Assembly: GCA_037349315.1 (NCBI GenBank)
Contig: JBAIAC010000024.1
Location: forward strand, 33,281,501-33,345,500
Length of the DNA: 64,000 nucleotides
Direction of reading: 5' to 3'
Source of the DNA: Chelydra serpentina
Lineage: Eukaryota; Chordata; Testudines; Chelydridae
The notes below the pieces were generated by a model. The model saw nothing but the letters and a program-made list of their open reading frames with translations, did not search any database and had not been told where the DNA came from. Each line of letters begins with the position of its first letter. Position 1 is the stretch's first letter. Positions 11,236-24,000 of the stretch are shown here, piece by piece. A program made the position numbers and the translations under genes.

Positions 11236-11523
11236 ATTGATTTACAAAGTAAAAAAACAAAAACCACATTCCTATAGAGTCTATAAATGGTGTATATACC
11301 ACAATGTAGTAATGAAAGGGAAACCATCCATTTAAAACACGCATTTCCATCCAAAATGTTATGTGCACTTTTGTTGCAAGTAACACCAAAGATTAGAGAC
11401 TAAGTAAAAAAATGTTTATTTTCCCCAGTTTGATTGCTTTGTGCATTCCAGAGTACTCTGTGCATATGTAATCCACTGGTGAGTTGCAGGTCCCCTCCTG
11501 CCCATGTTCATCACAGAAGATAT

Positions 11524-11797
11524 GAGTTGTTACAGATTCCAGCTACCGAGCTTTGGCTCTTTAGCTCAAGCTGTAGCAGCTCATGCTTTTAGCTCTGGAA
11601 GTCCCTGATTCAATCCCTGGTGTGTCAGTCAAGATGGCGGTTGTCACATAAATCCTAGATGAGCCCACACTTACATGATGGCTGTTATCTTGGCTGACAC
11701 ACTGGGGACTGAACAGGGGATCTCCAGAGCTACAAGCATGAGCTGCCTGAGCTAAAGGCCACGGCTCTGTAGCTAGGGGCTGTAACAACTTATCCTC
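11524..11797. repeat. Fold-back tRNA-like SINE (head-to-head inverted pair)
   Basis: The left arm (11524-11635) contains 'tttagctcaagctgtagcag' and 'ccctgattcaatccctgg', like tRNA A and B boxes. The right arm (about 11685-11797) is its reverse complement through the same blocks, including the outermost 'gttgttacag' and its mirror 'ctgtaacaac'. The two copies differ at scattered positions, so the structure is old. Confidence 0.75.
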
Positions 11798-12394
11798 TCC
11801 AAACTGGCAGAGAGGGGGACCAGTAACACACATTCATCAGTGGGTTATTCATAGTCCGTTTCACTGTTTCCTCTGTAATAGCTGGTTGCCCCTGTTATCT
11901 GTGAGTTACTCACATGCACAACATTTCAGAATCTGGTCCTAAGGATGAAACTGACTAAACTATTATTGGGAGTGCCAGTTGTGGGAGTGGGAATGGAATC
12001 CATTCCCCAAACACAGGTGCAGCTTGTAAACACTATTCTGGCATACAGACTGCTATAGTGACTGGTGACTGGATTATTGCATCTCTGTAATTATGGATCC
12101 AAGGGCCTTGTCCCTATACTGCTCACAAGAGCCCCTCTGTATCCCAGCTATGTCCCCTCTGCAGCATGCAGGGGGTGCAACCACCAGAGGGCCCTACACA
12201 GGTCTTTTGTGAACCAATGAAGTTTGTTGAAAATGTACATGTATTATATTTATGCCAGTTCACTGTGGTATATGCAGATATGAGACTGTAATGCCTTTTG
12301 TTTTCTATGACCTACATCTTTAAATTTCTGTGTCGCAAGTTCAGCAACCATTTTGTTCTTAGAGTTACTGCAGCTTGTGAAAGAGGATATGCAC

Positions 12395-12727
12395 CAGGGA
12401 TTGGCAACCTTTGGCACACATCCCATCAGAGAAATTCGCTGACAGGCCAGGACGGTTTGTTTACCTGCAGCGTCCACAGGTTCGGCCGATTGCGGTTCCC
12501 ACTGGCCGCAGTTTGCTGTTCCTGGCCATTGGGGGCTGCGGGAAGTGGCAGCCAGCACATCCCTCAGCCCATGTTGCTTCCCACAGCCCCCATTGGCCTG
12601 GAACGGCAAATCATGGCCATTGGGAGCTGCGATCGGCCAAACCTGTGGATGCTGCAGGTAAACAAACCATCCCAGCCCGCCAGCGAATTTCTCTGACGGG
12701 ACGCATGCCAAAAGTTGCTGATCCCTG
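12395..12727. mobile_element. hAT-type MITE with perfect 8-bp target duplication
   Basis: This is a 333-bp palindromic element. Terminal inverted repeats are CAGGGATTGGCAACCTTTGG and, reversed, CAGGGATCAGCAACTTTTGG. The target duplication ATATGCAC lies at 12387-12394 and 12728-12735. The core at 12454-12668, bounded by GGTTTGTTTACCTG and its inverse, is shared with the element at 45938. The 163- and 132-codon frames crossing it on the two strands are not genes. Confidence 0.93.
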
Positions 12728-12751
12728 ATATGCACATACAAACACAGAGCG

Positions 12752-12770
12752 CTCTCTCTCTCTCTCTCTC
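12752..12770. repeat. (CT)n microsatellite
   Basis: An uninterrupted CT dinucleotide run lies just beyond the hAT MITE's target duplication. Confidence 0.95.
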
Positions 12771-14299
12771 ATGACAACTTTATTTATGTTCTCTATTGTT
12801 ATTTTTCCTCAGTTTAGACTGGAAGTACATATTTTGCTCTTTAAGTGTAAACATACCACTACAATCTATTTAAGCTACATAAAAAAATTCACATATAAAG
12901 TCTCATTTAAACAATATGTTTTTGTTTTAAAGTAGAATCTATGTATGACTGTACAAAAAACCTTTCATGTAGGTCCCAATCCTTCAACTGCTTATACCCA
13001 GGCACAGCCCTGCATCCCAGTAAAGGCAAACCGTGAGTTTTATGCTACACTGAAGTCAAAGGGGGAGGGGGTCTATATAAGAAAAAGTGGTCCAGTCATG
13101 TAATAGCAGCATTGAAGCTCCAGCCATCAAAAGAAAAGGCCCTGGGTATTAGCAGTACCAGTACATCAGACTTCAACATCACAATAATGGGGTAAGAAAG
13201 ATAGATAAATAAATAAATAATAGTCACAAATTCAAATCCAGTGCTGTAAAACATAATTTCCCCCCTCAGATTAATATAAGATCATCACATCATTTCATAA
13301 CGAACAGTAAACAAATACAAAATTCACTTGTTTGTTAGGAATAATTAAGCTACAATTCACAAATGTCTTATATCTATATTAAAGATCCATAATATTCTGA
13401 CATTATTTAAAATTAAAGAGAAACATAGATGGAAAAATGCTTCTTTTGCCAATTTCTAATTAAAAATAATTTTGAATAAAGGTCAGTTGGTTAAGGATTT
13501 ATCAGAATTATTTGTTTAAGTACCCCTCCTCACCATCTTGTCACTTTTAGTGAGATAACATGAACCCCCATTAGTATATAGCAATTAAGGTCAATTTACA
13601 TATTTTAATTAAGAACCATCCCCTATAAAACAATTAGGGTAATAGGCATACTAACTGGATTTCATAACATTTGGACATTTTTCCAACTAGATAGACAGGA
13701 AACCTTAATTAGCATTAATTAGCGCTTATCTGCATATGTTTGATAAGGCATACCCTTGCCACAAAAGATTATTTATTCCTGAATCTGCCAAATGCTAGAG
13801 TTGCAGAGGATAAAAGGACTTTTCTTCACATTGTATGTAAATTTCTGGTAATTTTCATTTGTTTTCACATTTGAATCATTTTCTCTTTCTTTCTCTCTCT
13901 CTGTGTACATTGAAATATTTTGGGTAAATATGTACATCCACATGCACAGAAATCATACCAAGTAATCTGCATTACTTAATCTATTACCATTCCAATAATC
14001 ATTCTGTAATCTCAGAATAAAACCCATTCAGTCTTCCTACTATTATACTATTCTCTCTCATATTGCAAACATATATTTCACTCAACACCTCAGCTTCACT
14101 TTCACTAAAAATTGTCCAGTGAATCCTCTGAACATGACTGAGAGAAAAACAGGATTGCAAATATTGTGGTTAATGCAGATGTCATGATAGTTTAGAGCGG
14201 GCATACATTATATTTCCTCTCTCTTCCCCCATCCCTTGAGCATTAGTAAATAATTCCCATTGTCCTCCTATTAAATTACTTCACAGATGCCTGTGCTTT

Positions 14300-15040
14300 G
14301 ACCTCAGCCCAGGATGCTACTCATAACAGAAATGCCACCCATCTGCTTCAATAGGTTGGGAAACTTGATGGGACCAGCGAGGAAAAGCGGACAGCTCCGG
14401 GTGGCAAGGGTATAAGACACTTGCTGAGGCACACACAATAGCTCTTCCCTCCCCTTTGGAGTCTGTGGCAGCCATTTGCCAGTTGGGGGAGGAGTGTGGA
14501 GGACTGGGGAGTTTTTTGCCTGCCTTGCAGCACCTTGAAGTCACAGAAAGTTAGGCAGGAATGTGCTTGGTACTCAACTGAGATACTTGGTTGAATTGTT
14601 AATTTGTTGCAACTGTTGGGCAGTTTCCAGTGCAATTAAAATGATCAAATGAATTGTTCCAAGAGGTAAAAGACCTGGGATGTTGGTGATGGGTTTTGGG
14701 CTCATGAGATAGGAAGAGACCTTGTAGCCCTCACAGGCCGAGGTCATGATCCTTCTGCAACCTCTGTCCCCCTTGAGGAAGATGTGCGGGGTGGGGGGGT
14801 AGGTTGAGCTGAGTCTGGGGTAGGCTGAGGAAAGTCTTCCCCAAGTTATGGATTATATGGTAGGAGCCCTGTAACTCATGCACTGGAACCAATTAAATAC
14901 CTGGTATAGGAGGGCATGGGTGCTGGTCAGGTGACACCCCTCCCCTGTGTTTACATTTAATAAAAGTTGTGACTTGCTGCTTAAAATCCATTCATGTGTC
15001 TGTCCTCATTTCACCGCTGTGCCCACACAAATCCTGTGTT
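14300..15040 (+). mobile_element. Unclassified retroelement, copy 1
   Basis: A GC-richer block ends in 'taataaaagttgtgacttgc' followed by 'ttaaaatccattcatgtgtc'. This 3' end is recognisably related to 'aataataaagttgcggcctg' plus 'attaaatccacatcaagtgt' at 50178-50220. The AATAAA inside a shared terminus suggests a retroelement 3' end or LTR. No reverse transcriptase or LTR pair is seen. The left boundary is approximate. Confidence 0.45.
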
Positions 15041-15106
15041 TTACATCATCCAGAAAGAAAAAGGTGCCAGCCCAGCAAGCAAAAGGTGCTAGTAAGTAAC
15101 CTCATA

Positions 15107-15440
15107 GGGTATTTCTACCAGTGGCGTAGCCAGGTTTAGAGCACACGGGGAGCGGAGCTAAAAAAAGGTGCTGGAAGGAAAAAAAAAGCTCCGCTCTGGC
15201 TGCAGCGTAGGAGTAAAAGGCATCGGAAGCAAAAAAAAGATGCTGGGAGCAAAAAAAAATGCTCCGCTCTGGCTGCAGCGTAGGAGCAAAAAGCGTCGGG
15301 AGCAAAAAAAGGTGCCGGGAGCAAAAAAAAATGCTCCGCAGCAAAAGGCGTCGGGAGCAAAAAAAGGCGCCGCTTCTGCTCAGTGTCTTCCTATGATGCT
15401 GTTTTTTTACTGCAGTGTAGACATACCCACACAGGCTTAG
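15107..15440. mobile_element. MITE with a nested GC-rich hAT-type MITE
   Basis: The outer element is bounded by 'agggtatttctac' and 'gtgtagacataccc', the family terminus also seen at 6448 and 56400. Inside, CAGTGGCGTAGCCAGG at 15119 begins a copy of the family at 5171. This inner copy lacks its other terminus. Its interior contains a unit with 'gctccgctctggctgcagcg', present twice (about 15188 and 15261), alternating with poly(A) runs. The 160-codon minus-strand frame and the 90-codon plus-strand frame here are products of this repeat. Confidence 0.7.
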
Positions 15441-18400
15441 GCCATGATAACAGCTCCTGCAGTCTACTACCTTACTATGAATATTTTTGTTCTTTCTTTC
15501 TTCCAGGATCCTTTTCATTTTCACCAATAGACAGAGTTGCAAGAATGGTATGTAAAATGAAATCAAGCAAGCAAAAGAAAACAAAATCTTCCCAGTAGAA
15601 TTAGCATCGAGTATCTATCCAGAACCTCCTTTGCCATCACCTTCCCCCTCCCAATCTCTCATACAACTAAAAAAGCACTGTAGGGAGTCCATTAGACAGA
15701 TGATCTAGAGATCACTGGTTTCAGCCAACCTCTTCTCTTTTTCAATGACAGAAATGTGTTGCTAACAACAGCACAGCTTCTCACCTACACTTGCTAAGGC
15801 CCTAATTACATGGACAATTATGTTATCTTAAATTTTTAAACAGTGTCTTCGAAAACTAGAAGTTCAGATCAGGATAGCTCAGGTATCCTCACCGCTACAT
15901 CCCCATGAAAGTGTTACAGGATTATTATTATTTTTTGCCACTTTGTTTCAATCAGCGGTTTTCTTCTTGTTATGAATATGGCATGGGCAAATATCACAAC
16001 CTGTGATTCCCACTCATCTCTTAATCTCGAAGGAGAGAATTTTATCATCATATAAATCTCTGTTTGCTGCTACTGTATTTAAAGAATAAAGAATTTAAAG
16101 ACAAAAATGGAATCTAAACAGAGAAGCTTGAAAGGTGGCACATCGTGCCCCGATTCTGATTCTAAAAAGGCTTGTTATGATAAATGGGTAACCTAGATGA
16201 ATGGAGTTTCCCTGGTCCTTGGATGCAGCTGTAATTGTAGACATCTGTGGAAAGTGGGGAGTTGGAAGGGTGCTGAATACTCATCTCAAAAACCACAGAA
16301 ACATTACCCAAAGTGACACCAGTTCCTCTTATCTCCATGTGCTATGGAAATAATAACCAGCCAAACTAAAGTTAAACAGCATGAAACCTTCATATCCCTT
16401 AAAAAGCAAGGACAGAAGACTCTTAATTAAGAGCCACCCAGACAGTCCAATGCTTCTTTTTGCCCCAAGCTTAATTAAAGACAAAGCCATGGAAAAAACC
16501 ATGGCTGGGAAATCAGAGCAACAAAGGCAAATCAATACAATGGTTCATGGGACATTTGTTTGTTTCCAGTGGAAGTCTTTCAAACCACTACAGATTTCAG
16601 GCTTAGAAAAATCTATCTTCCTCAGTGGATTTCAACAAGACACACATTATGCAGGGGAGCTAAAACAAGCCAAGAGAAAGACAGACAAGGGACTGGCTGC
16701 AAATGGGATCAGTCTGTATGGCAGCAATTTCTCAGCCACTGAACCACCAGGACTACACAAAGAGGGGGCTCTTTACCTCTCAGAAAGGACACCAAACAGA
16801 CCCCACATCTCCTCAACTGAAGTTCATCATATTGCCAAAGAAAGCAGCATTTCGTAGATGAAAACACCACCTTTGCTTAACATCTTTCCCAACCCTTTTT
16901 TTGCTTGTGAGTACAGGGTGCATGCTGGGAACTTGACACTGTGCTAGATTTGGGGATTCCTATTTGTACCTATTAATTTTTATTTTTTAATGGGAACAGT
17001 AAATGGAGCTGATTCCAGTGCCTTGACTGAGGTCCATGTGCTCCAGGCCACACTCCAGCCACACTGGAGCAAATAGTTTCCACCTAGGTTCCTGAATTCT
17101 GAAGTACTCTGATGTAGCTGTCCATGAATCCTGAGACAAATTCATGAAACTAAAAAACCTGCAAGTTTTCATCAAATTAAATAACAAAGCATACAACCAG
17201 TATATCAGCCCATGTCTTATTTTATTATATGAATAACTTATTCTACACTGTTCCACATTTTCAGTTAATGATTGCGCTAGATTTTTGTATTATCAAGGCA
17301 TAACTGCATTATGTAGTTGTTGTTTTAGGCTTTCTGTGGACTCAGGAAGACAACACTTCATCTACAGAGTTCACAGTTTTATCTTCACAACCATGTGTCC
17401 TAGAAACTTTTTTTAAATAAAAGCTGGAGCTAAATTTTGTGGCAAGAGGCTATTTAGAGTGAATTCTGTAGCTGCAGAATACATGGGACCCCAACAAAAG
17501 ATACATAGCCTAATGTCATACCTCTTCAGTGCATGTAATTATATTGTGCAAACATATTCGAAAAGAAACCTTCTAAATGAATTTTGCTTATTTGGCAAGT
17601 TTAAATCATACCTCTGATACCACTGTATTAATTTGCTGAAGGTACTGACCTTGACACACTTTGCTTTTAGGCACTATTTTGTAAAAGAATATCTTAGCTA
17701 AAGAGTTTTAATAAACAGCTAAAAGAATTTAAAAAAATGCTTAAGGGAACCAATAATAAACAAATATATTCAGGATCTGGAAATAAAAAGGTAAGAATTC
17801 ACTATACCCTTTTACAAATAAATGAACTTCAGTTTGTTATGCATTTATTCGTCACTGAAAAACAGATGTTTTGCATTACAAATGTTCACAGGTCTTGGAT
17901 AAGAATTTTGGTTTTGCTAAAGAAATTGAATCACATTATAAAAAGTGCTATAATATATTCTTTTCTCATTCTTGGTTGCTTTTGAAAGGTGCTGAGAAGT
18001 CAAAGCTCTTGCTGGTTACAAGGGATGTTGAAGGAATTCAGTACATTGCAGCACTGGGCCCCCAAGCCAAGGGAAGTATTTAAGTGCTCAGAACTAAGCT
18101 TTTCTCAAGTTTAGAACACGAAACAAACAAAATTGTGTTTAGTGAACTATGTGATCTTTGCCAGTTTCTTTTTATTGGTAAGATAAAAATATTTAACCAA
18201 ATGATCATATTACTACCTTTAAAAAAGTTAATTTATTTGACCTTTCTTTCATCCAGGGAGCTATGGTTTTATGTTCACTAAGTGGATAGGTTTCAGAACG
18301 TTACTGTGGTTCCTACTTACTAAATGTCAATGCAGGAACTAAGATAGCCACAATGGCCTCACTGTGAACAGGATGATAAATCTACATAAATATCTTATTA

Positions 18401-19281
18401 AGTTACTTATGTAAAACTATCTATGTACAATGCACTTGTAGGCAAAGTTAGTGCAGACAATCAATTGTGGTATAAAAGAACAGGCTTCCTAGCCCCAGAA
18501 TATTTCATTAAATACAGTACCACCCTTATTATTCAAATATTAGGAGTAGGGGGTCTCAGAAAATCTACAAGAATGTAGGCAAATTATGCTGAATTCTCCT
18601 TCCCCAGGTTTTATAAAGTCTATGGGAAAACGAATTCTATGGGAAAAGCATTTCAATTGCTTAAAGCAGAAGGGTCTTGATCTTTCCAATAGCATTGGGC
18701 AGGTTTTTTTTAAAGTTATAAAACCAGGTTTAGTTGCAATGACCTGATACTTTTGTCATTATTATAACTATGCACTTTTGCCATTATTAAAAAAAATAGT
18801 ATTTTTCAGACTTTCAGTTACAGGGCAAGGAAGTTTGGAACACAGACATTTTTGTCAAATATTTGGAGAACTTGAAGCTCATTCACTTCTAAAAGTGGAT
18901 GATTATATAAACAGTGAACCCTCGACCATTTCATATGGACTGGGAGTGCCAAAGTGATCTTTGTTATAGATGATAAAAAGCTCAAAACAACTCTAACATT
19001 CACGCCTCACTTGAAGCAGAATCAAGTACGTGCATAATGAAACAATATTTTGATGCCAGCCTTGATCGCCCACTTGTTAGATTTTCAAACAAGCACCTCT
19101 GTGCTTTCTCCTATGCTGCCCCTCACACTAGGAGATGCTCCCCAAAAAACCAAGGTGCTCCCATCTGCAAAGCTACCTCATGATCCACCTTCAAAATCCT
19201 TTTAAAAAACTATCCTTTGCTTATACAAAACTTAATAGTTAAGCTGCTGGAGTGCTGAGTCCACAGACCATCATACCAAGC

Positions 19282-19485
19282 AATATTGACTCATTCTTTC
19301 CTTGTACTCTCTCACCTGTGTACATCTGTTGTCCCTTGTCTTAGATTACAAATTTTTTGGAGCAGGGAAGGTATTTGTTGGTTGTTGTTCTGTGTTTGTA
19401 CAGTGCCTAGCACTATGGGGTCCTGGTCCATGACTAGGGATCTTTGGTGCTATGATAGCACATACACACATATAAACACAAAAAA
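19282..19485 (+). mobile_element. L2-like LINE 3' end
   Basis: The sequence shows the typical order of an L2-type tail: 'tctcacctgtgtacatctgt', a stretch of the type 'agattacaaattttttggag', then 'gtacagtgcctagcactatg' and 'gtcctggtccatgactaggg'. It resembles 380-510 and 54240-54350. Confidence 0.6.
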
Positions 19486-20307
19486 TAAAGTGTCTCTAGA
19501 CATCTGCTTTGATATGACACGTGTTTTCAAAATAGACAATTTACTCAGGCATTTTTCACATTTTCCATCTTGACAGAATATAGTAAATTTGAGCGTCTCT
19601 AAATAATTGGAATGTCTGAATTCAGTATGAGCAGTGCTTGTATGTCGTGCAGAGCAACCCACCAAGCTGTTCCTAGCAGCACTCAGTTGAATTACTATTT
19701 AAAAAATCCAAAACTTTACTGTTTCAATATATGTAGAGGATTAGTCTATCTTGTTTGTTTTCATTTAACCAAGAGATATCTCTGATAAGAAAGATCAAGC
19801 TTTCCAAATCAATAGGTAGTGTGGGAGGCTGCAGCTCAGTATTTGGGGGGGGGGAGGGGGAAGGAGGGATGTATCTGGATCTTGGAGAAAAAGTGCCGAA
19901 GCATTCATATTGTTGGAAACAGGAATGATTATGATAAAGGTGAGAGGTCTCATTATCCTATATTTGGAAAATGTTCTGCAAAGTGTCATTATTCTTTGAA
20001 GATTTAACCAGGACAAGAGAGAAAAAAAATCTCTATATTTATTCAGGGGACATCTATCTTCATTCCCAGGAAAGCACCTATCATTGTTACTTGAATATCA
20101 CTTCAGTGTCTACTGTAATTTTTAGATAAAAGGAAATCACAACTGGCAACTTACGATTAAGATAGCGCAGGTCAAAATCATTAGAGAATCGTTAGAGTAC
20201 AGGAAAAGTGTTTTGAACTATACTCGTATTAGACATGCTTCTGGAACAATTTCATCCCCATTCAAATGCCACTGACTTGGGATGAAGTCAATGTAGTTTG
20301 GCCCAAA

Positions 20308-20762
20308 TTGCAGAGAGTCCATAGGATAGCAACCAAATGACAAAAGGTTTAGAAAACCTGAACTATGAAGAAAGGTTAAAAGATGTGATTATTCAGTTTC
20401 TACAAAAGAAGACTATGGGGAACCTGATAATCTTCAAATATATTAAAGGTTTTTATAAAGAGGATGGTGATCAATTGTTCTCCATGCCCATGGAAGGCAG
20501 GGCAAAAAGCAATGGGCTTAATCTGCAGCAAGGAGATTTAGGTTAGATATTAGGAAACATTTTCTAGCTGTAAGTATAGGTTAGTACTGAAACAGGTTAC
20601 TAAGGGAGGTTGTGAAATCCCAGTCATTATTGGCTTTTAAGAAAAGATTAGACAAACAACTATCAGGCATGGTCTAGGTACAGTTGGTCCTGCCTCAGCA
20701 TGTGGGGATGGACTAGATAGCTTATCAAGGTCCCTTCCAGACCTAGATTTCTATGATTCATA
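20308..20762 (+). mobile_element. CR1 LINE 3' end
   Basis: It carries the conserved CR1 3' segments, for example 'aggttagatattaggaaaca', 'gggaggttgtgaaatcccag', 'ttagacaaacaactatcagg' and 'ggactagatagcttatcaag'. It terminates in 'tttctatgattcat', matching the CR1 terminal ATTCTATG unit. It is 5' truncated as usual for CR1, with no usable open frame. Confidence 0.9.
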
Positions 20763-22965
20763 ATAGATTTCTACTTCCCTTTCCAGGGGGGTCCTTCTCC
20801 AGTCATCTAGCTCCCTCAGACTCCTTCCAAGGCCCTAAATGGACAGAATGCCAACAACTCTTGCTCCTTCCTAATATCTTACTGTTATGAGGGAAGAAAG
20901 CTATTTATATACCTTGTCTCCCTTTCCCAGCATGCCTACAATTCTTAGCAGCTCTGGGACTAAAGCTCCAAACACATTCTTTGGCACTGGGCAGAGAGTT
21001 TGAACAGGGCAGTGCTGGATCCTGAGGCTATCTACAACTTGTATCTCCTGGTGAGGCTACAAGAGAATCACATAATTCCACTGACTTCTGCTTGGCTTGT
21101 ATTATTTTTTATTTTGTATATTTTAAAAAGCGTCCCCATGGGGAGGTCACCACATTGAATAAAAATAGATCTATTACATTGACTTATATGCTACTAAATA
21201 GAATATGACATGACCATACGTGAAATTTTAAATATTTTTTTTAAAAAAGTCAGCTGCTCCCAGGCATTGAAGTGGTGGGTGCCATTAATGTGTCTTTAAA
21301 TAAATTAATAAAATGTTTAACTAAGGAGGTATTTAAATTATATTTCATAACCCAAACAAATTTGTAGGCAAATGTAACAACTACTCGCCACTCGCTATTA
21401 CAGACGCTTGAACACAGAACTTCCACTAAAAGAATAACCTTTCAGCAGGATGCAGCAGTAGGCTCCTATCCAGGCCAGCAACTACAGGGGAACATGTAAT
21501 ACAAGTTGAATGAGTGGACTACTGAACATTAAACATTTTGTTGTGTTTTGTATTTTTTCTTGGTTCTTCATAACCTCATGTTCTTCAGGGCAGAATCTTT
21601 GTGTTATTACACCACCTAGCACGATGCAGAGGTGTGCCAATGTAGAAAAAAAACACCAAAGCTGGTAAAGAAAGGAGATTAAAAAAATGGAATCACTGCT
21701 GGCCATTAGGGACTTGGTAAACAAGAAAACAAACTTCTTTAAAATGTGCAGTGAAGAATGTGTGTTCTGTAGAAAGAAAGCTCAAAATCAAATCAAATCA
21801 TACAAAAACCAGAAAAATCCATATCCTTGACTTCCTTGATTTGTGAAAGAAAATACTGTAGTGCCTTTGCTAAAAAATAAACAATAAAACCAAAACTCAA
21901 CAAAACCCTTGTGAAACTTACACCCATTAATTAGAGGAGGAACTGTACAATCTGATTACCTAAAAGTCTTTAATGGCTGTAAATTGGAAGAATTTTTTTT
22001 AATCAACAATAAAAGTAAGATAAATCTAGAAGCAGAAAAATGTATGTGCATTTTTATTTTTATTTTTTAGTTTCTAGCTAAGTGGTATACTTAAAAGAAA
22101 AAGTTACATTAAATCTGGAGGATTCTTTTTTCATTGTCACACAAAATTACATTCTCTTGAACAGATGTAGGGAAAAAAATAAAGAAAAACTAAAACATGT
22201 ATGTTAAATAGTAGCTATATTTAAAAACTAAAAGACAAATTTACAATATTTTCTTTCGCCTATGTCTGATATGCTTATTCAGTTATATTCTTCTAGACAT
22301 TAGGATATAAAAATGCTTGTACTGTAATTACTAAACATCATTTTAAAACGTATTATGTCCTACAGCACTTAGCCTTGACAAACAATTACTAGATATCACA
22401 TTCAACAGAATATAAAAAGAAATCCATCACAAGGTTAAAATTAGTCTTAGAACAATAGATGCTTTCAAAGCAATTCCGAACTCTAAACTGCTTTATATCA
22501 GTTTCTTCTGATGGGGGGAGAGGGGAAAAAAGAGGAAAAAGGAAATAAACAAAACAAGAAAGGATATTTGAAAAATGTATTGTCTATTTTCTATATAGCC
22601 ATATATTTTATAAAATCTGTGACGGAACTTTACATGGTATAATGTATGATGAAACTTTTGCTATTAAACTGCAGTTTAGTCCAAAATTTCACCCACAGAA
22701 GAAAAGAGCAATGGACCTATAATTCTTACACTTAAAAGATAGTAAGTGTATTATGGCACCAACTTTTGTGTCTGGTCCTGCATTGCATTATAGACAGAAC
22801 TCGATAGCTTAAAGTTCTGAGTTAATAAACCACATGACCATCAATCAGTTGGTTAAACCACTGATGAGATATAATAATCAGCAATTATTTCAAATAATCA
22901 TTTTTTGAGTAAAAAGACAGAAGAACAAAAAAAATCCAATAAACATCTCAAACTCTACAAGAAAA

Positions 22966-23179
22966 TCTACAAAGAGTCCTGTGGCACCTTATAGACTAAC
23001 AAACGTATTGGAGCATAAGCTTTCATGGGTGAATACCCACTTTCTCGGATGCATCCGACAAACTGGGTATTCACCCACGAAAGCTTATGCTCCAATACGT
23101 CTGTTAGTCTATAAGGTGCCACAGGACTCTTTGTAGCTTCTACAGATCCAGACTAACACGGCTAGCCCTCTGATACTTG
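22966..23179. mobile_element. Inverted dimer of Penelope-like termini, second family
   Basis: The two arms are 'aagagtcctgtggcacctta' and its inverse 'taaggtgccacaggactctt', meeting near 23045 with almost no spacer. The right side ends 'gactaacacggctagccctc'. The same family is at 933-1061. Assignment to Penelope-like elements rests on the same hairpin-GAAA-GCTTATGC-tail order seen at 41035-41105. Confidence 0.68.
23055..23092 (+). ncRNA. Hammerhead-ribozyme-like core, second family
   Basis: The order is CCGACAA (23055-23061), A, CTGGG (23063-23067), loop TATTCA, CCCAC (23074-23078), GAAA (23079-23082), GC-TTAT-GC (23083-23090) and TC (23091-23092). The GAAA, stem III and U-C cleavage dinucleotide fit the canonical hammerhead 3' half exactly. 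The 5' box has C instead of U at the second position and A instead of G at the sixth, so this copy is probably inactive. Confidence 0.45.
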
Positions 23180-23439
23180 AGATCTACAAGGAAAGTGTAT
23201 GGTTAATTGACAATCTATTGTTATGCATTTTATAAACAAGGCTTACAGACTGATTCTTTACTCTAAATGTAAGTCCTGTTATGATGGATTCCCATACTTG
23301 GAGACTAATAACTTTGGAATGGTGTCCAAAAATGGCCCAGTGATGTTTCCAATTGATCAATAAAATAAAAAAATAGTACTGTACTATCATTCAAGAGCAA
23401 CTGGCATATATGACGACACACAAGATAAACATTCAATAT

Positions 23440-24000
23440 AGAGTTGGTTGGGAATTGTCTGTCAAAATGTTTGTAATGGAAAATGGGATTTTTGTAAAAT
23501 TTAAATTTTCCATGAGAAATGTTTTTGATTTTTCAATTTGTTTCAGGTTGGTTGAATGATAATCTCACCAAGCTGCTGTAATGCCCCATTCTCCCCTATA
23601 GGTTGGGTTCTTCATCTCCCAGAATATACCACAGTAACAGGACTCATGAAGACACTATGGCACTTCAAGGGAAATAGCGTTTGGCTAGGGAATGTGGCCC
23701 ACAGGAGAGAATGTAGTTCAGGTGTATCATGTCCCCAACTCCCATGAGGCACTGTGGTGGTTCAGATGGATGCAGATGAACACTGACCTAACCCGAAACA
23801 TTTTGTTTACCTTTGGGTCAACAAACTGAAATGAAGAAACATTTCATTTCAACATTTCCTAATTGCATTTTTTGGACATTTTATTTCCTCAAAATATTTC
23901 AATATTTTGCCTTTTTTGGGGGTTCTGATTCATGCCAAAAACAAATGTCAAAATATAGGAATTTCCTACAAGATGGAAATTCCGTTGTCTGATCAGGTCT
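23440..24000. mobile_element. AT-rich MITE with inverted ends
   Basis: It begins 'agagttggttgggaattg' and ends about 'tgtctgatcaggtct', which are diverged inverse ends. Runs of 'tttttgatttttcaatttg' and 'gaaatgaagaaacatttcat' surround a non-AT centre (about 23560-23800). Related stretches lie at 34755-34939 and 39500-39725. Confidence 0.5.

Noticed and set aside
12250..12741. Frames of 163, 132 and 105 codons on both strands
   Set aside because: They read through the palindromic hAT MITE at 12395-12727; sequence on the two strands is mirror-like and shows no protein family.
15102..15584. A 160-codon minus-strand frame rich in Phe, Leu and Ser
   Set aside because: It is generated by the poly(A) runs and repeat units of the nested MITE; composition is low-complexity.
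16381..16857. A 158-codon plus-strand frame
   Set aside because: No domain or homologous pattern recognised, and no supporting splice or promoter context. Treated as a chance frame.
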